A DNA stretch of 64,000 nucleotides, taken from positions 62,001 to 126,000 of the forward strand of contig JALOAC010000004.1 in NCBI GenBank assembly GCA_023228985.1, given 5' to 3'. Below are positions 30,835 to 40,261 of the stretch, one piece after another. The position numbers and the translations under genes were made by a program. The notes beneath the pieces are model-generated. The model was given only the letters and a program-made list of their open reading frames with translations. It was not told where the DNA came from and did no database searches. Within the stretch, counting starts at the first letter, position 1; every line of letters begins with the position of its first letter. The stretch comes from Thiopseudomonas sp. GTDB lineage: Bacteria; Pseudomonadota; Gammaproteobacteria; Pseudomonadales; Pseudomonadaceae.

Positions 30835-32610
30835 ATGACTGTGAAAAAGCCACTAGGGATTACTGAGGTAGTCTTGCGCGATGCGCACCAGTCTATTTTG
30901 GCTACGCGCTTGCGCCTCGAAGATATGTTGCCTATTGCAGAAAAATTGGATCAGGTTGGTTTTTGGTCTGTAGAAACCTGGGGCGGGGCTACCTTCGACT
31001 CCTGTATTCGTTACTTGGGCGAAGACCCTTGGGAGCGAATCCGTACGCTAAAGGCGGCGATGCCTAACACCAAGCAGCAAATGTTATTGCGTGGGCAAAA
31101 CCTGCTGGGCTATCGCCACTATGCCGATGATGTTGTCGACAAATTTGTTGAGCGTGCTGCAGCTAACGGCGTAGATGTGTTTCGTGTGTTTGATGCGATG
31201 AATGATCCGCGCAATCTTGAGCGTGCCTTGCAGGCAGTAAAAGCCAATGGCAAGCATGCGCAAGGAACGATTTCTTACACCACCAGCCCTGTGCATACAT
31301 TGCAAATGTGGGTAGACCTAGCCAAGCAAGTTGAAGACCTGGGTGCGGACTCCATTGCTATTAAGGATATGGCCGGAATTCTTAATCCTTATGTAGCTTA
31401 TGAGTTAGTCAGTCAGCTGAAAGCCACTCTCAGTGTTCCTGTGCACATGCAGTGTCACGCTACGGCTGGATTATCGACTGCAGCTATTGTTAAGGCGGTT
31501 GAGGCTGGCATTGATAACGTGGATACGTCAATTTCCTCACTATCCATGACCTACGGCCACTCGCCAACTGAGTCTGTGGTGGCCATTTTCCAAAATACCG
31601 AACATGACACAGGTTTAGACCTTGAGCTGTTAGAAGAGTGTGCAGCTTATTTTCGTGACGTGCGGAAAAAATACGCTAAATTTGAGGGCAGCCTGAAAGG
31701 CGTAGACTCACGAATCTTGATCGCTCAGGTGCCAGGCGGCATGTTGACCAATATGGAAGGCCAGCTTAAAGAGCAGGGCGCAAGTGACAAGTTTGATGCA
31801 GTGCTGGCAGAAATTCCACGCGTACGTGAAGATTTGGGTTTTATCCCGCTGGTTACGCCAACCTCACAGATTGTCGGCACACAAGCCGTTATTAATGTGC
31901 TTACTGGTGAGCGTTATAAATCAATCACCAAAGAGACAGCGGGTATATTAAAGGGTGAGTATGGAGCTGCACCTGCACCATTCAATGCTGAGCTGCAAGC
32001 TCAAGTGCTGGATGGTGCGCAGGCTATTATCTGTCGTCCTGCTGATTTGATTGACAATGAAATGGATAAGCTGACGCAAGAGCTGCGTGAAATTGCCCAG
32101 GAAAAAGGCATCCAGCTCGCTCAGGCTGAACAGGAAGTGGATGATGTACTGACCTATGCATTGTTCCCGCAAATTGGTCTGAAGTTTCTGGAAAACCGTA
32201 ATAATCCGGACGCTTTTGAGCCGGCGCCTACAGGTAAAGAGCGTTTAGGCGATACTGACGAGCCGCAAGCCTATACCGTAGAAGTTAATGGCAAGAGTTT
32301 TGTGGTGCAGGTGAATGAGGGCGGTGATATTGAAGGTATCAAGCCGCTAGCCAGTACCGATGCAACGCAAGCTGCGTCAGCACCAGTAACCGAAGGGGGT
32401 GATCCACAAGGTGCGCCGCTGGCTGGAAACATTTTTAAAGTTTTAGCTAAGCCTGGGCAGTCGGTTGAAGAGGGCGATGTGTTGATTATTCTGGAAGCCA
32501 TGAAAATGGAGACCGAGATACGCGCCTTCCGTAGCGGAGTGATTGCCAGCATTGATGTCGCAGTTGGTGATGCTGTATCTGTGGGCGATTGCCTGCTAAG
32601 CATTGCGTGA
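30835..32610 (+). CDS. oadA: oxaloacetate decarboxylase alpha subunit (biotin-dependent carboxyltransferase)
   Basis: 591 residues. The carboxyltransferase barrel starts with [19 protein letters not shown] and contains [29 protein letters not shown] and [13 protein letters not shown], including the metal-binding His pair. The PYC/OADA association domain follows, then a linker and a C-terminal biotinyl domain with EAMKMET. It transfers CO2 from oxaloacetate to biotin on the cytoplasmic side. The gene lies between oadG and oadB, which argues for a sodium pump rather than the PycB subunit of pyruvate carboxylase. Confidence 0.92.
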   Translation: MTVKKPLGITEVVLRDAHQSILATRLRLEDMLPIAEKLDQVGFWSVETWGGATFDSCIRYLGEDPWERIRTLKAAMPNTKQQMLLRGQNLLGYRHYADDVVDKFVERAAANGVDVFRVFDAMNDPRNLERALQAVKANGKHAQGTISYTTSPVHTLQMWVDLAKQVEDLGADSIAIKDMAGILNPYVAYELVSQLKATLSVPVHMQCHATAGLSTAAIVKAVEAGIDNVDTSISSLSMTYGHSPTESVVAIFQNTEHDTGLDLELLEECAAYFRDVRKKYAKFEGSLKGVDSRILIAQVPGGMLTNMEGQLKEQGASDKFDAVLAEIPRVREDLGFIPLVTPTSQIVGTQAVINVLTGERYKSITKETAGILKGEYGAAPAPFNAELQAQVLDGAQAIICRPADLIDNEMDKLTQELREIAQEKGIQLAQAEQEVDDVLTYALFPQIGLKFLENRNNPDAFEPAPTGKERLGDTDEPQAYTVEVNGKSFVVQVNEGGDIEGIKPLASTDATQAASAPVTEGGDPQGAPLAGNIFKVLAKPGQSVEEGDVLIILEAMKMETEIRAFRSGVIASIDVAVGDAVSVGDCLLSIA

Positions 32611-32617
32611 GGACTCG

Positions 32618-33757
32618 ATGATGGATAAGTTATTTACCCTGTGGCAAAACACTGGGCTCTATCAGCTCGAGCTTGGGCAGGCCGTTATGCTATTGGTCTG
32701 TCTTGGCTTGATTTATTTAGCGATTCGCAAGGGTTTTGAACCTTTATTGCTAATTCCTATTGGCTTTGGTGGCGTGCTGGCTAACCTACCGGCTGCTGGA
32801 ATGGCTGAAACCGGCGGCTTGCTTGCACTGCTGTATGATGTCGGCTTGCCTACCAGTGTCTTTCCGCTACTGATTTTTATGGGTGTGGGGGCGATGACGG
32901 ATTTTGGTCCGATGTTGGCTAACCCTAAAACCCTTTTGTTAGGTGCGGCAGCACAGTTTGGTATTTTTGCGACCTTGATAGGTGCTTTGGCAATCGGCAT
33001 GCTTGGGATTCCCGGCTTGGAATTTACTATGCGTGAGGCCGCTTCTATTGCGATTATTGGTGGCGCTGATGGCCCTACCTCTATATTTGTGACTGCACGG
33101 CTTGCCCCTGATTTGCTTGGACCGATTGCGGTAGCAGCTTACTCGTATATGGCGTTAGTACCGTTGATTCAACCGCCGATTATGCGTGCGTTAACCTCAA
33201 AAGAAGAGCGTGCCATCGTCATGGTGCAGCTGCGTCATGTGGGGCAGGCGGAGAAAATTATCTTCCCATTAGTGCTTTGTTTGTTAATTGGTCTGCTGTT
33301 GCCTGATGCAGCGCCATTAATCGGCATGTTTGCTTTTGGTAACCTGATGCGTGAAAGTGGCGTGGTTGAGCGCTTGGCGGATACTTCCCGCAATGCTCTG
33401 ATTAACGTCGTCACTATTGGATTGGGCCTGACCGTGGGTGCTAAGCTTTCCGCGGACACCTTCTTGCAGTTGAAAACCCTAGGGATTTTGTTGTTAGGTA
33501 TGGTGGCTTTCTGTGGTGGAACAGCGGCAGGGGTGGTCATGGCCAAAGTTATGAATCTGTTTAGTGTTAATAAGATTAACCCGCTAATAGGTGCCGCTGG
33601 TGTTTCAGCAGTGCCAATGGCGGCGCGGGTTGCTAATAAGGTTGGTTTAGAAGCCAATCCGCAAAACTTTTTATTGATGCATGCAATGGGACCCAACGTG
33701 GCTGGAGTTATTGGCTCGGCAGTGGCGGCAGGTGTATTACTCAGTTTTGTAGGCTAG
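32618..33757 (+). CDS. oadB: oxaloacetate decarboxylase beta subunit, sodium pump
   Basis: 379 residues, about nine to eleven membrane segments. [41 protein letters not shown] and [20 protein letters not shown] are the conserved sodium-channel blocks. It couples decarboxylation of carboxybiotin to sodium export. ATG 32618 (or 32621) follows GTGAGGA at the oadA stop. A longer frame from TTG 32603 lacks support. The transcript ends at 33811-33846. Confidence 0.93.
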   Translation: MMDKLFTLWQNTGLYQLELGQAVMLLVCLGLIYLAIRKGFEPLLLIPIGFGGVLANLPAAGMAETGGLLALLYDVGLPTSVFPLLIFMGVGAMTDFGPMLANPKTLLLGAAAQFGIFATLIGALAIGMLGIPGLEFTMREAASIAIIGGADGPTSIFVTARLAPDLLGPIAVAAYSYMALVPLIQPPIMRALTSKEERAIVMVQLRHVGQAEKIIFPLVLCLLIGLLLPDAAPLIGMFAFGNLMRESGVVERLADTSRNALINVVTIGLGLTVGAKLSADTFLQLKTLGILLLGMVAFCGGTAAGVVMAKVMNLFSVNKINPLIGAAGVSAVPMAARVANKVGLEANPQNFLLMHAMGPNVAGVIGSAVAAGVLLSFVG

Positions 33758-33810
33758 CTTTTAGAGACTTTTTTATCGGGGTCGTGCGATAAAACAGCAG
33801 TTAATGCATA

Positions 33811-33846
33811 AAACCCAATTACGTGTATGACGTAGTTGGGTTTTTT
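33811..33846 (+). terminator. intrinsic terminator after oadB
   Basis: AAACCCAAtTACGT (33811-33824) pairs with ACGTAgTTGGGTTT (33829-33842) around a short loop, followed by T-rich sequence. It separates the oad operon from the flagellar operon. Confidence 0.9.
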
Positions 33847-33867
33847 AATATTTGGAAAAAGCAATCT

Positions 33868-33883
33868 TGGAACAATAATTGCA
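33868..33883 (+). promoter_or_regulatory. probable sigma-54 promoter for flhA
   Basis: TGGAACA-ATAA-TTGCA matches the consensus TGGCACG-N4-TTGCW except for two positions in the -24 box, with invariant GG and GC at correct spacing. It lies 75 bases before the flhA start. In P. aeruginosa flhA expression depends on RpoN and FleQ, so the site is in the expected place. Confidence 0.75.
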
Positions 33884-33958
33884 CTAGCTTGAGATAGTTA
33901 TGCAGTTGATTGTTTTTTTGACGTTTATTGTATTTTAAGTTTGGCGGAGACATATAGC

Positions 33959-36082
33959 GTGGAACGCTCACAAGTATATTCAGGCATGCGTACCGGAATG
34001 GGTATCCTCAAGCAGGGTAACTTAGGTGTGCCTATCCTGTTATTGGTCATCTTGGGCATGATGACCTTACCTGTCCCGCCATTTTTGCTAGACGTGTTCT
34101 TCACTTTCAATATCGCGCTCTCTATTGTAGTGCTGCTGGTTGGCGTGTACGCCATGCGACCGCTGGACTTTGCTGCTTTCCCTACTATCTTATTGGTTGC
34201 CACCCTAATGCGCTTGGCGCTTAACGTCGCCTCAACCCGAGTGGTTTTACTGCACGGTCATGACGGTGGCGATGCGGCAGGTAAGGTTATTCAGGCCTTT
34301 GGTGACGTGGTTGTTGGTGGTAACTATGTTGTTGGTGCAGTAGTTTTCGCCATCCTGATGATTATTAACTTTGTCGTAGTGACTAAGGGTGCGGGTCGTA
34401 TTTCAGAGGTTAGTGCGCGTTTTACTTTGGATGCCATGCCGGGTAAGCAGATGGCTATTGATGCCGACCTGAACTCAGGCCTGATTGATCAGGAAGATGC
34501 CAAGCTACGTCGTTCCGAGGTTGCTCAAGAGGCAGACTTTTACGGTTCGATGGATGGTGCGAGTAAATTCGTGCGCGGTGACGCCATTGCCGGTTTGCTG
34601 ATTTTGTTTATTAACCTGATAGGTGGTATTGCTGTAGGTATATCGCAGCATTCCTTGGGTTTTGCTGAAGCGGGTAAGGTGTACGCGCTACTTACCATTG
34701 GTGACGGTTTAGTGGCGCAGGTTCCTAGTCTGTTGCTGTCGACTGCAGCAGCGGTAATGGTTACTCGAGTAACCACGTCTGAAGATATGGGCGAGCAGAT
34801 CAATCGCCAGATGTTTACTTCACCTAAAGCGCTTGCCGTTTCTGCGGCAATCCTGTTTATCATGGGTTCCATCCCAGGTATGCCGCACGTGTCTTTTTTA
34901 GGCTTGGCCGTTTTGGCCGGTGCGGGTGCCTATATGATTTGGCGCAAGCAAAAAAATAAGGATTTGGCTGTAGTGGAGCAAGAGCAGCGCGAGGCCGATC
35001 AGTTGCCAGCCGCGGTTTCACCTGAACACCGTGAGTTGGGTTGGGATGATGTAACGCCCGTGGATATGGTGGGCTTGGAGGTAGGGTATCGCCTCATTCC
35101 TTTGGTGGATCGTAACCAGGGTGGCCAGCTGCTAGCACGTATTAAAGGTGTGCGTAAAAAACTGTCGCAAGACTTAGGCTTTTTGATGCCTTCAGTGCAT
35201 ATCCGTGACAACTTAGATCTAGCTCCTAACGCATACCGCTTGACCCTGATGGGTGTGACTGTCGCTGAGGCAGAAGTCTATCCGGAACGCGATCTGGCCA
35301 TCAATCCAGGACAGGTATTTGGCACAGTCAACGGTATTGCTACGACAGATCCAGCGTTTGGCTTGGAGGCCGTGTGGATTGAGGCTAATCAGCGTGATCA
35401 GGCGCAATCCTTGGGTTACACGGTGGTAGATGCCAGTACAGTAGCAGCGACCCATTTAAATCAGATCCTTAACAAACATGCGCACGAGCTTATTGGTCAC
35501 GAAGAAGTGCAGCAGCTAATGCAAGTGCTCGCCAAGAGCTCGCCAAAGCTGGCTGAAGAGCTCATCCCCGGCATCATCTCACTGTCGACGCTATTAAAAA
35601 TCTTGCAAACCTTACTGCAAGAGCAAGTGCCTGTGCGTGATATCCGTACTATTGCTGAGGCAATCGCCAATGCTGCAAATAAGAGTCAAGAACCTGCCGC
35701 CATGGTTGCTGCTGTGCGCGTCGCTTTATCTCGTGCAATCGTGCAAAGCATTGTGGGGCTTGACTCTGAGATGCCTGTAATCACTCTTGAGCCAAAGTTG
35801 GAACAGATATTGCTTAACAGTTTACAGCAAGCTGGTCAGGGTTCAGAGAACGGTATTTTGTTAGAACCTGGCATGGCTGAGAAATTACAACAATCTCTTG
35901 TCGAGGCAGCACAGCGTCAAGAAATGTTAGGACAGCCGGTTATTTTACTGGTAGCAGGACAAATAAGAGCCATGATGTCACGTTTCGCTCGAATGACTGT
36001 ACCTAACATGTACGTGCTGGCTTACCAAGAGATACCAGATAACAAGCAGGTCACCATTGTGGCGACCGTAGGACAAGGATAA
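33959..36082 (+). CDS. flhA: flagellar export gate protein FlhA
   Basis: 707 residues from GTG 33959 (MERSQVYSG), with GGAGA nine bases upstream; P. aeruginosa FlhA starts MDRSQ and has the same length. Eight membrane helices (about 20-330) include the FHIPEP-type block VVTKGAGRISEVSARFTLDAMPGKQ and DADLNSGLIDQEDAKLRR. A large cytoplasmic domain binds export chaperones and substrates. It is part of the proton-driven type III export gate. flhB, often just upstream in Pseudomonas, is not here; the oad operon occupies that side. Confidence 0.97.
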   Translation: MERSQVYSGMRTGMGILKQGNLGVPILLLVILGMMTLPVPPFLLDVFFTFNIALSIVVLLVGVYAMRPLDFAAFPTILLVATLMRLALNVASTRVVLLHGHDGGDAAGKVIQAFGDVVVGGNYVVGAVVFAILMIINFVVVTKGAGRISEVSARFTLDAMPGKQMAIDADLNSGLIDQEDAKLRRSEVAQEADFYGSMDGASKFVRGDAIAGLLILFINLIGGIAVGISQHSLGFAEAGKVYALLTIGDGLVAQVPSLLLSTAAAVMVTRVTTSEDMGEQINRQMFTSPKALAVSAAILFIMGSIPGMPHVSFLGLAVLAGAGAYMIWRKQKNKDLAVVEQEQREADQLPAAVSPEHRELGWDDVTPVDMVGLEVGYRLIPLVDRNQGGQLLARIKGVRKKLSQDLGFLMPSVHIRDNLDLAPNAYRLTLMGVTVAEAEVYPERDLAINPGQVFGTVNGIATTDPAFGLEAVWIEANQRDQAQSLGYTVVDASTVAATHLNQILNKHAHELIGHEEVQQLMQVLAKSSPKLAEELIPGIISLSTLLKILQTLLQEQVPVRDIRTIAEAIANAANKSQEPAAMVAAVRVALSRAIVQSIVGLDSEMPVITLEPKLEQILLNSLQQAGQGSENGILLEPGMAEKLQQSLVEAAQRQEMLGQPVILLVAGQIRAMMSRFARMTVPNMYVLAYQEIPDNKQVTIVATVGQG

Positions 36083-36094
36083 GAGGGCGGACTT

Positions 36095-37405
36095 ATGGCT
36101 ATGCAAGTCAAACGTTTTTTTGCCGCTGATATGCGTCAGGCGATGAATCGCGTAAAAGAAGAGCTGGGTGCAGAAGCCTCCATTTTGTCGACGCGCAAAG
36201 TGGCTGGAGGCATTGAGCTGACTGCTGCCCTTGATTATAACGTGCAGTCACTTCCTGCTCGGGCCAATCCAGCCTTGGAAGCAGAGCTGCGCAAGACCAA
36301 AGAACATATTATGCAAGCGCAAGCGTCAATGAGTTTGCGTGAAGAAGTTGCCGGTGGAAAGCGTGATCGCCAATTATTCGACAGAGTAATGGAGCAATCT
36401 ACAGCAGTTCATCAACCCGCTGCAGCGCAGTATGCACAACCAACGAACCATTCTTCTGTCGACCAGCAGGATCTAGCGCAAATGCGTTCTGAGTTGCTAG
36501 GTTTGCGTGAACTGCTAGAAATGCAGCTCGGTACAATGGCTTGGGGTTCAGTACAAAACCAGCAGCCCAAACAAGCAGAGTTGTGGAAGCGTTTGCAAAA
36601 AATGGGTTTGCCTGCAGAGTTGATTGGTAGCCTTATGCAAAAAGTTGCTGGTGAAACTGACCAGCGCCAAGCGTGGCGCATGGCATTAGCGCATTTGTCG
36701 CACGAGCTAGAAACACCTGCTAACGATCCATTGTTACGGGGTGGTGTTATTGCGCTGGTAGGTCCTGCGGGCATGGGTAAAACCACCACTTTAGCTAAGC
36801 TTGCGGCGCGTTATGTGCTTGAGCATGGTGCGCAGAATGTAGCTATCGTGAGCATGGATAGCTTCCGTATCGGTGCGCAAGAGCAGCTGAAAACTCTGGG
36901 TCGTATTCTAAACGTCTCAGTAAGTCATGTAGAGGTGGGTCAATCACTTGAGCAAGCGTTGCGCCCATTACAGAAAAAGCGCTTGGTTTTGATTGATACT
37001 GCAGGATTGCCGGCGCAGGACCCAATGCTAGCTATGCAATTAGACAGTTTGGCGACTCGAGGCATTCAGGCGAAAAATTACTTAGTGTTGGCTGCAACTA
37101 GTCAGGCGCAAGTGCTTAAAGCGGCTTGGCACGCTTACAAGCGCTGTGGTTTAGCAGGCTGCATTATTACTAAGTTAGATGAAGCCGTAAGTATGGGGGA
37201 AGCTCTTGGTATGGCTATTTGCCACAACCTTGCAGTAGCTTATACTACTGATGGCCCTAAGATCCCTGATGATATTCAGGCGTCACGTAGCCACCAGTTA
37301 GTGAGTCGAGCAGTACGTATGCAAAACCCAGAAGAGCCCGGCGAGCAAGAAATGGCGTCAATGTATGCAAGCACTTATCAGGCAGCGGCTAGACAGGTCG
37401 GCTAA
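36095..37405 (+). CDS. flhF: flagellar placement GTPase FlhF
   Basis: 436 residues. The N terminus MQVKRFFAADMRQAMNRVKEELG begins at the second Met. A variable middle leads into the SRP-type NG domain with P-loop GPAGMGKTTTLAKLA, VSMDSFRIGAQEQL, LIDTAG and TKLDEA. It sets the polar site of flagellar assembly. It follows flhA by 12 bases with GAGGGCGG upstream. FleN, next in the operon, opposes it in number control. Confidence 0.95.
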   Translation: MAMQVKRFFAADMRQAMNRVKEELGAEASILSTRKVAGGIELTAALDYNVQSLPARANPALEAELRKTKEHIMQAQASMSLREEVAGGKRDRQLFDRVMEQSTAVHQPAAAQYAQPTNHSSVDQQDLAQMRSELLGLRELLEMQLGTMAWGSVQNQQPKQAELWKRLQKMGLPAELIGSLMQKVAGETDQRQAWRMALAHLSHELETPANDPLLRGGVIALVGPAGMGKTTTLAKLAARYVLEHGAQNVAIVSMDSFRIGAQEQLKTLGRILNVSVSHVEVGQSLEQALRPLQKKRLVLIDTAGLPAQDPMLAMQLDSLATRGIQAKNYLVLAATSQAQVLKAAWHAYKRCGLAGCIITKLDEAVSMGEALGMAICHNLAVAYTTDGPKIPDDIQASRSHQLVSRAVRMQNPEEPGEQEMASMYASTYQAAARQVG

Positions 37406-37438
37406 ACGGCACTAACTGAGATACAAGGTATTAAATAA

Positions 37439-38254
37439 ATGACAAACAAACATTCTGTTCAAGTTGTGGCGGTTACTGGCGGTAAAGGCGGGGTAGGCAA
37501 AACCAACGTTTCGGTTAACCTGTCCTTGGCGCTAGCTGACTTAGGACGTCGCGTTGTTTTGTTGGATGCGGATTTTGGCTTGGCTAACGTGGACGTATTG
37601 CTGGGTTTAAACCCACAACGCACATTGGCTGAAGTAATGGATGGTAAGTGTGATTTGCGCGATGTTTTGCTACAGGGGCCTGGCGGGATAAGAATTGTTC
37701 CAGCATCCTCAGGTACCAAAAGCATGGTTGAAATGACGCCGTTGCAACACGCAGGTCTTATTCAAGCCTTTAGTGAAATTGGTGACAGCATTGATATGCT
37801 GGTGATAGATACAGCAGCTGGAATTGGTGATTCAGTAACCAGTTTTGTGCGTGCAGCGCAAGAAGTGATACTGGTGGTGTGTGACGAGCCAACCTCTATT
37901 ACCGATGCTTATGCACTCATTAAATTGCTCAGCCGCGACCATGGTATGACCCGTTTTCGGGTCTTGGCCAATATGGCGCATAGCCCGCAAGAGGGCCGCA
38001 GCATCTATGCTAAGCTGGTAAATGTTACCGAACGATTCTTAGATGATGTTACACTGCAATACTTGGGTACAATTCCCTATGATGAGACTGTACGCAAAGC
38101 AGCGCAGAGACAGAAAGCAGTATACCAAGCTTTCCCACGCTCCAAGTGCGCTTTGGCTTACAAGTCAATAGCAGAAAAAGTAGATAATTGGCCTTTGCCT
38201 GTTACACCGCGAGGGCATTTGGAGTTTTTTGTGGACCGTTTAGTGAGCCAATAA
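37439..38254 (+). CDS. fleN: flagellar number regulator FleN (FlhG), MinD-type ATPase
   Basis: 271 residues. The deviant Walker A GGKGGVGKTNVSVNLSLALA, the switch DADFGLANVDVLLGL and IDTAAGIGDS are typical of MinD/ParA ATPases. FleN binds the regulator FleQ and limits flagella to one per pole. Position between flhF and fliA is standard. The C-terminal amphipathic region (GHLEFFVDRLVSQ) could bind membrane. Confidence 0.95.
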   Translation: MTNKHSVQVVAVTGGKGGVGKTNVSVNLSLALADLGRRVVLLDADFGLANVDVLLGLNPQRTLAEVMDGKCDLRDVLLQGPGGIRIVPASSGTKSMVEMTPLQHAGLIQAFSEIGDSIDMLVIDTAAGIGDSVTSFVRAAQEVILVVCDEPTSITDAYALIKLLSRDHGMTRFRVLANMAHSPQEGRSIYAKLVNVTERFLDDVTLQYLGTIPYDETVRKAAQRQKAVYQAFPRSKCALAYKSIAEKVDNWPLPVTPRGHLEFFVDRLVSQ

Positions 38255-38271
38255 GGACGGGTAAAATAACT

Positions 38272-39003
38272 ATGACAGTAGCCAAAGGTTTGCAAATGTA
38301 CGCCACAGCACAAGCTAGGGATGAACAGACAATGCTGGTTGAGCAGCATGCTCCTTTGGTTAAGCGGATTGCTTACCACATGTTGGCAAGACTTCCAGCT
38401 AGCGTTCAAGTTGAAGATCTTATACAGGCTGGAATGATTGGTTTATTAGAGGCGTCAAAAAAATACGACTCTAGCAAAGGAGCAAGTTTTGAAACCTTTG
38501 TCGGCATACGAATTCGCGGCTCTATGCTCGATGAGATGCGCAAAGGTGATTGGGTGCCTCGTTCTGTACACCGAAATACACGCATGGTGAGTGATGCGGT
38601 AAGGAAAGTAGAGGGGCGTACAGGTAAAGATGCTCAAGACAAAGAGGTTGCGGCCGAACTAGGTATTAGTCTGGATGATTATCATGCGATTTTAACTGAT
38701 ACTCAGGGCAGTAGATTATTTAGTTTTGATGGTTTGCAAGAAGATGGCGCACAGCCAGACTTACAAGTAAGTCACCGTGGGCCGGGACGAGAGATTGAAC
38801 AAGAGAAGTTTAAGCAAGCACTAGCTGAGGCAATAGATGGACTGCCAGAGCGTGAGCAATTAGTGCTTTCTTTGTATTATAGTGAAGAGTTAAATTTAAA
38901 AGAAATTGGGGTGGTGCTCGGGATTAGCGAATCACGAGTTAGCCAGTTACATAGCCAATGTGCAGCACGTCTTAGAGCGCGACTAGCAGAGTGGCACAGT
39001 TGA
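38272..39003 (+). CDS. fliA: flagellar sigma factor FliA (sigma-28)
   Basis: 243 residues from ATG 38272 (MTVAKGLQMY). Region 2 (LVEQHAPLVKRIAYHMLARLPASVQVEDLIQAG), region 3 (GSMLDEMRKGDWVPRSVHR) and region 4 (LPEREQLVLSLYYSEELNLKEIGVVLGISESRVSQLHSQ) are all present. It directs late flagellar and chemotaxis genes. The start lies 17 bases after the fleN stop. Confidence 0.97.
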   Translation: MTVAKGLQMYATAQARDEQTMLVEQHAPLVKRIAYHMLARLPASVQVEDLIQAGMIGLLEASKKYDSSKGASFETFVGIRIRGSMLDEMRKGDWVPRSVHRNTRMVSDAVRKVEGRTGKDAQDKEVAAELGISLDDYHAILTDTQGSRLFSFDGLQEDGAQPDLQVSHRGPGREIEQEKFKQALAEAIDGLPEREQLVLSLYYSEELNLKEIGVVLGISESRVSQLHSQCAARLRARLAEWHS

Positions 39004-39058
39004 GATAATAAAAGTATGGGTTTTATTGTGTGCAATATAGAGCTCTTTGGAGGTTACC

Positions 39059-39445
39059 TTGGATAAAAACATGAAAATCCTCATTGTTGATGATTTTTCA
39101 ACAATGCGCCGGATCATCAAGAACCTCTTGCGTGACCTAGGGTTTACCAATACGGCCGAGGCTGATGATGGCGCTACAGCATTACCGATGCTGAATAGCG
39201 GAGGTTTTGATTTCTTGGTAACAGACTGGAATATGCCAATAATGTCGGGGCTCGACCTTTTAAAGGCCGTGCGTGCTGATGAGAAACTTAAGCATCTTCC
39301 AGTGCTAATGGTTACTGCCGAAGCTAAGCGCGATCAGATTATCGAGGCTGCTCAGGCTGGGGTGAATGGCTACGTAGTTAAGCCGTTTACCGCACAGGCG
39401 CTGAAAGACAAAATCGAGAAGATTTTTGAGCGGGTTAATGGTTGA
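39059..39445 (+). CDS. cheY: chemotaxis response regulator CheY
   Basis: A single receiver domain of about 124-128 residues: [20 protein letters not shown], phospho-acceptor Asp in [11 protein letters not shown], Thr in [11 protein letters not shown] and the KPFT switch lysine. Phospho-CheY binds FliM. I give TTG 39059 as start because GGAGG ends five bases before it; ATG 39071 would give the 124-residue form usual in Pseudomonas but has no close ribosome site. Confidence 0.95.
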   Translation: MDKNMKILIVDDFSTMRRIIKNLLRDLGFTNTAEADDGATALPMLNSGGFDFLVTDWNMPIMSGLDLLKAVRADEKLKHLPVLMVTAEAKRDQIIEAAQAGVNGYVVKPFTAQALKDKIEKIFERVNG

Positions 39446-39464
39446 TACGGTTAATGGAGCAACC

Positions 39465-40250
39465 ATGACGGTAGAGAAATGTGCGGTAACTCAATTACAG
39501 CAAGCTGTTCAACAATATGCAGATGATTTGCAAGTCAGCCTTTCCCAGCAAAACTGGGAAGAAGCAGTGCGGGTTATCGGCAAAATCAACTTGGTGCGTG
39601 ATCAGGCGCTTTATGAAGAGGTTGCCAAGTTAACGCGTGAGCTGCATGGTGCTTTATTAGACCTGCAAATCGATCCAAGCAATCCTCATGCGCAAGAAAT
39701 GTCGCAGATTACAGATGCGAATGAGCGATTGAAGTATGTCGTTAAAATGACTGAAAAAGCAGCCAATGACACTATTGATTTGGTTGAGAAAAGTGCACCT
39801 TTTGCTAACTATATTAGTTATGAGGCGCAAAGTTTGACGGTCGATTGGCAACGTTTTATGCGGCGTGAGATGTCAGTAACGGACTTTAGAGAACTGGCTA
39901 AACGAGTTGAGGCTTATTTAAAACGCGGCCTACATGACAGCGATGAACTGTCTAGCAATTTGAATGACATTTTATTGGCGCAGTCCTTCCAAGACTTAAC
40001 AGGACAGGTAATTAAACGAGTCACTACACTAATAACAGATATGGAAGAGAGCTTGCTAAAGCTGGTAGTTATGGCAAGCACCGTTGATCGCGTTGCCGGT
40101 ATTGAACATTCACCCGAAGATTTAAGAAAAGCTATAGATAAACATAAAGCAATGATTATGGGTGAAGGTCCGCAAATACGTGCCGATAATGTCGATGTAG
40201 TAGCTGATCAGGTCGATGTGGATGATTTGCTATCAAGTTTGGGACTTTAG
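39465..40250 (+). CDS. cheZ: chemotaxis phosphatase CheZ
   Basis: 261 residues from ATG 39465, with GGAG five bases upstream. A long helical hairpin is followed by the catalytic-type block NDILLAQSFQDLTGQVIKRV, which holds the Asp-Gln pair that dephosphorylates CheY-P. The C-terminal peptide VDDLLSSLGL is the CheY-binding end. It starts 19 bases after cheY. Confidence 0.95.
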   Translation: MTVEKCAVTQLQQAVQQYADDLQVSLSQQNWEEAVRVIGKINLVRDQALYEEVAKLTRELHGALLDLQIDPSNPHAQEMSQITDANERLKYVVKMTEKAANDTIDLVEKSAPFANYISYEAQSLTVDWQRFMRREMSVTDFRELAKRVEAYLKRGLHDSDELSSNLNDILLAQSFQDLTGQVIKRVTTLITDMEESLLKLVVMASTVDRVAGIEHSPEDLRKAIDKHKAMIMGEGPQIRADNVDVVADQVDVDDLLSSLGL

Positions 40251-40261
40251 GGGGCAAATAA

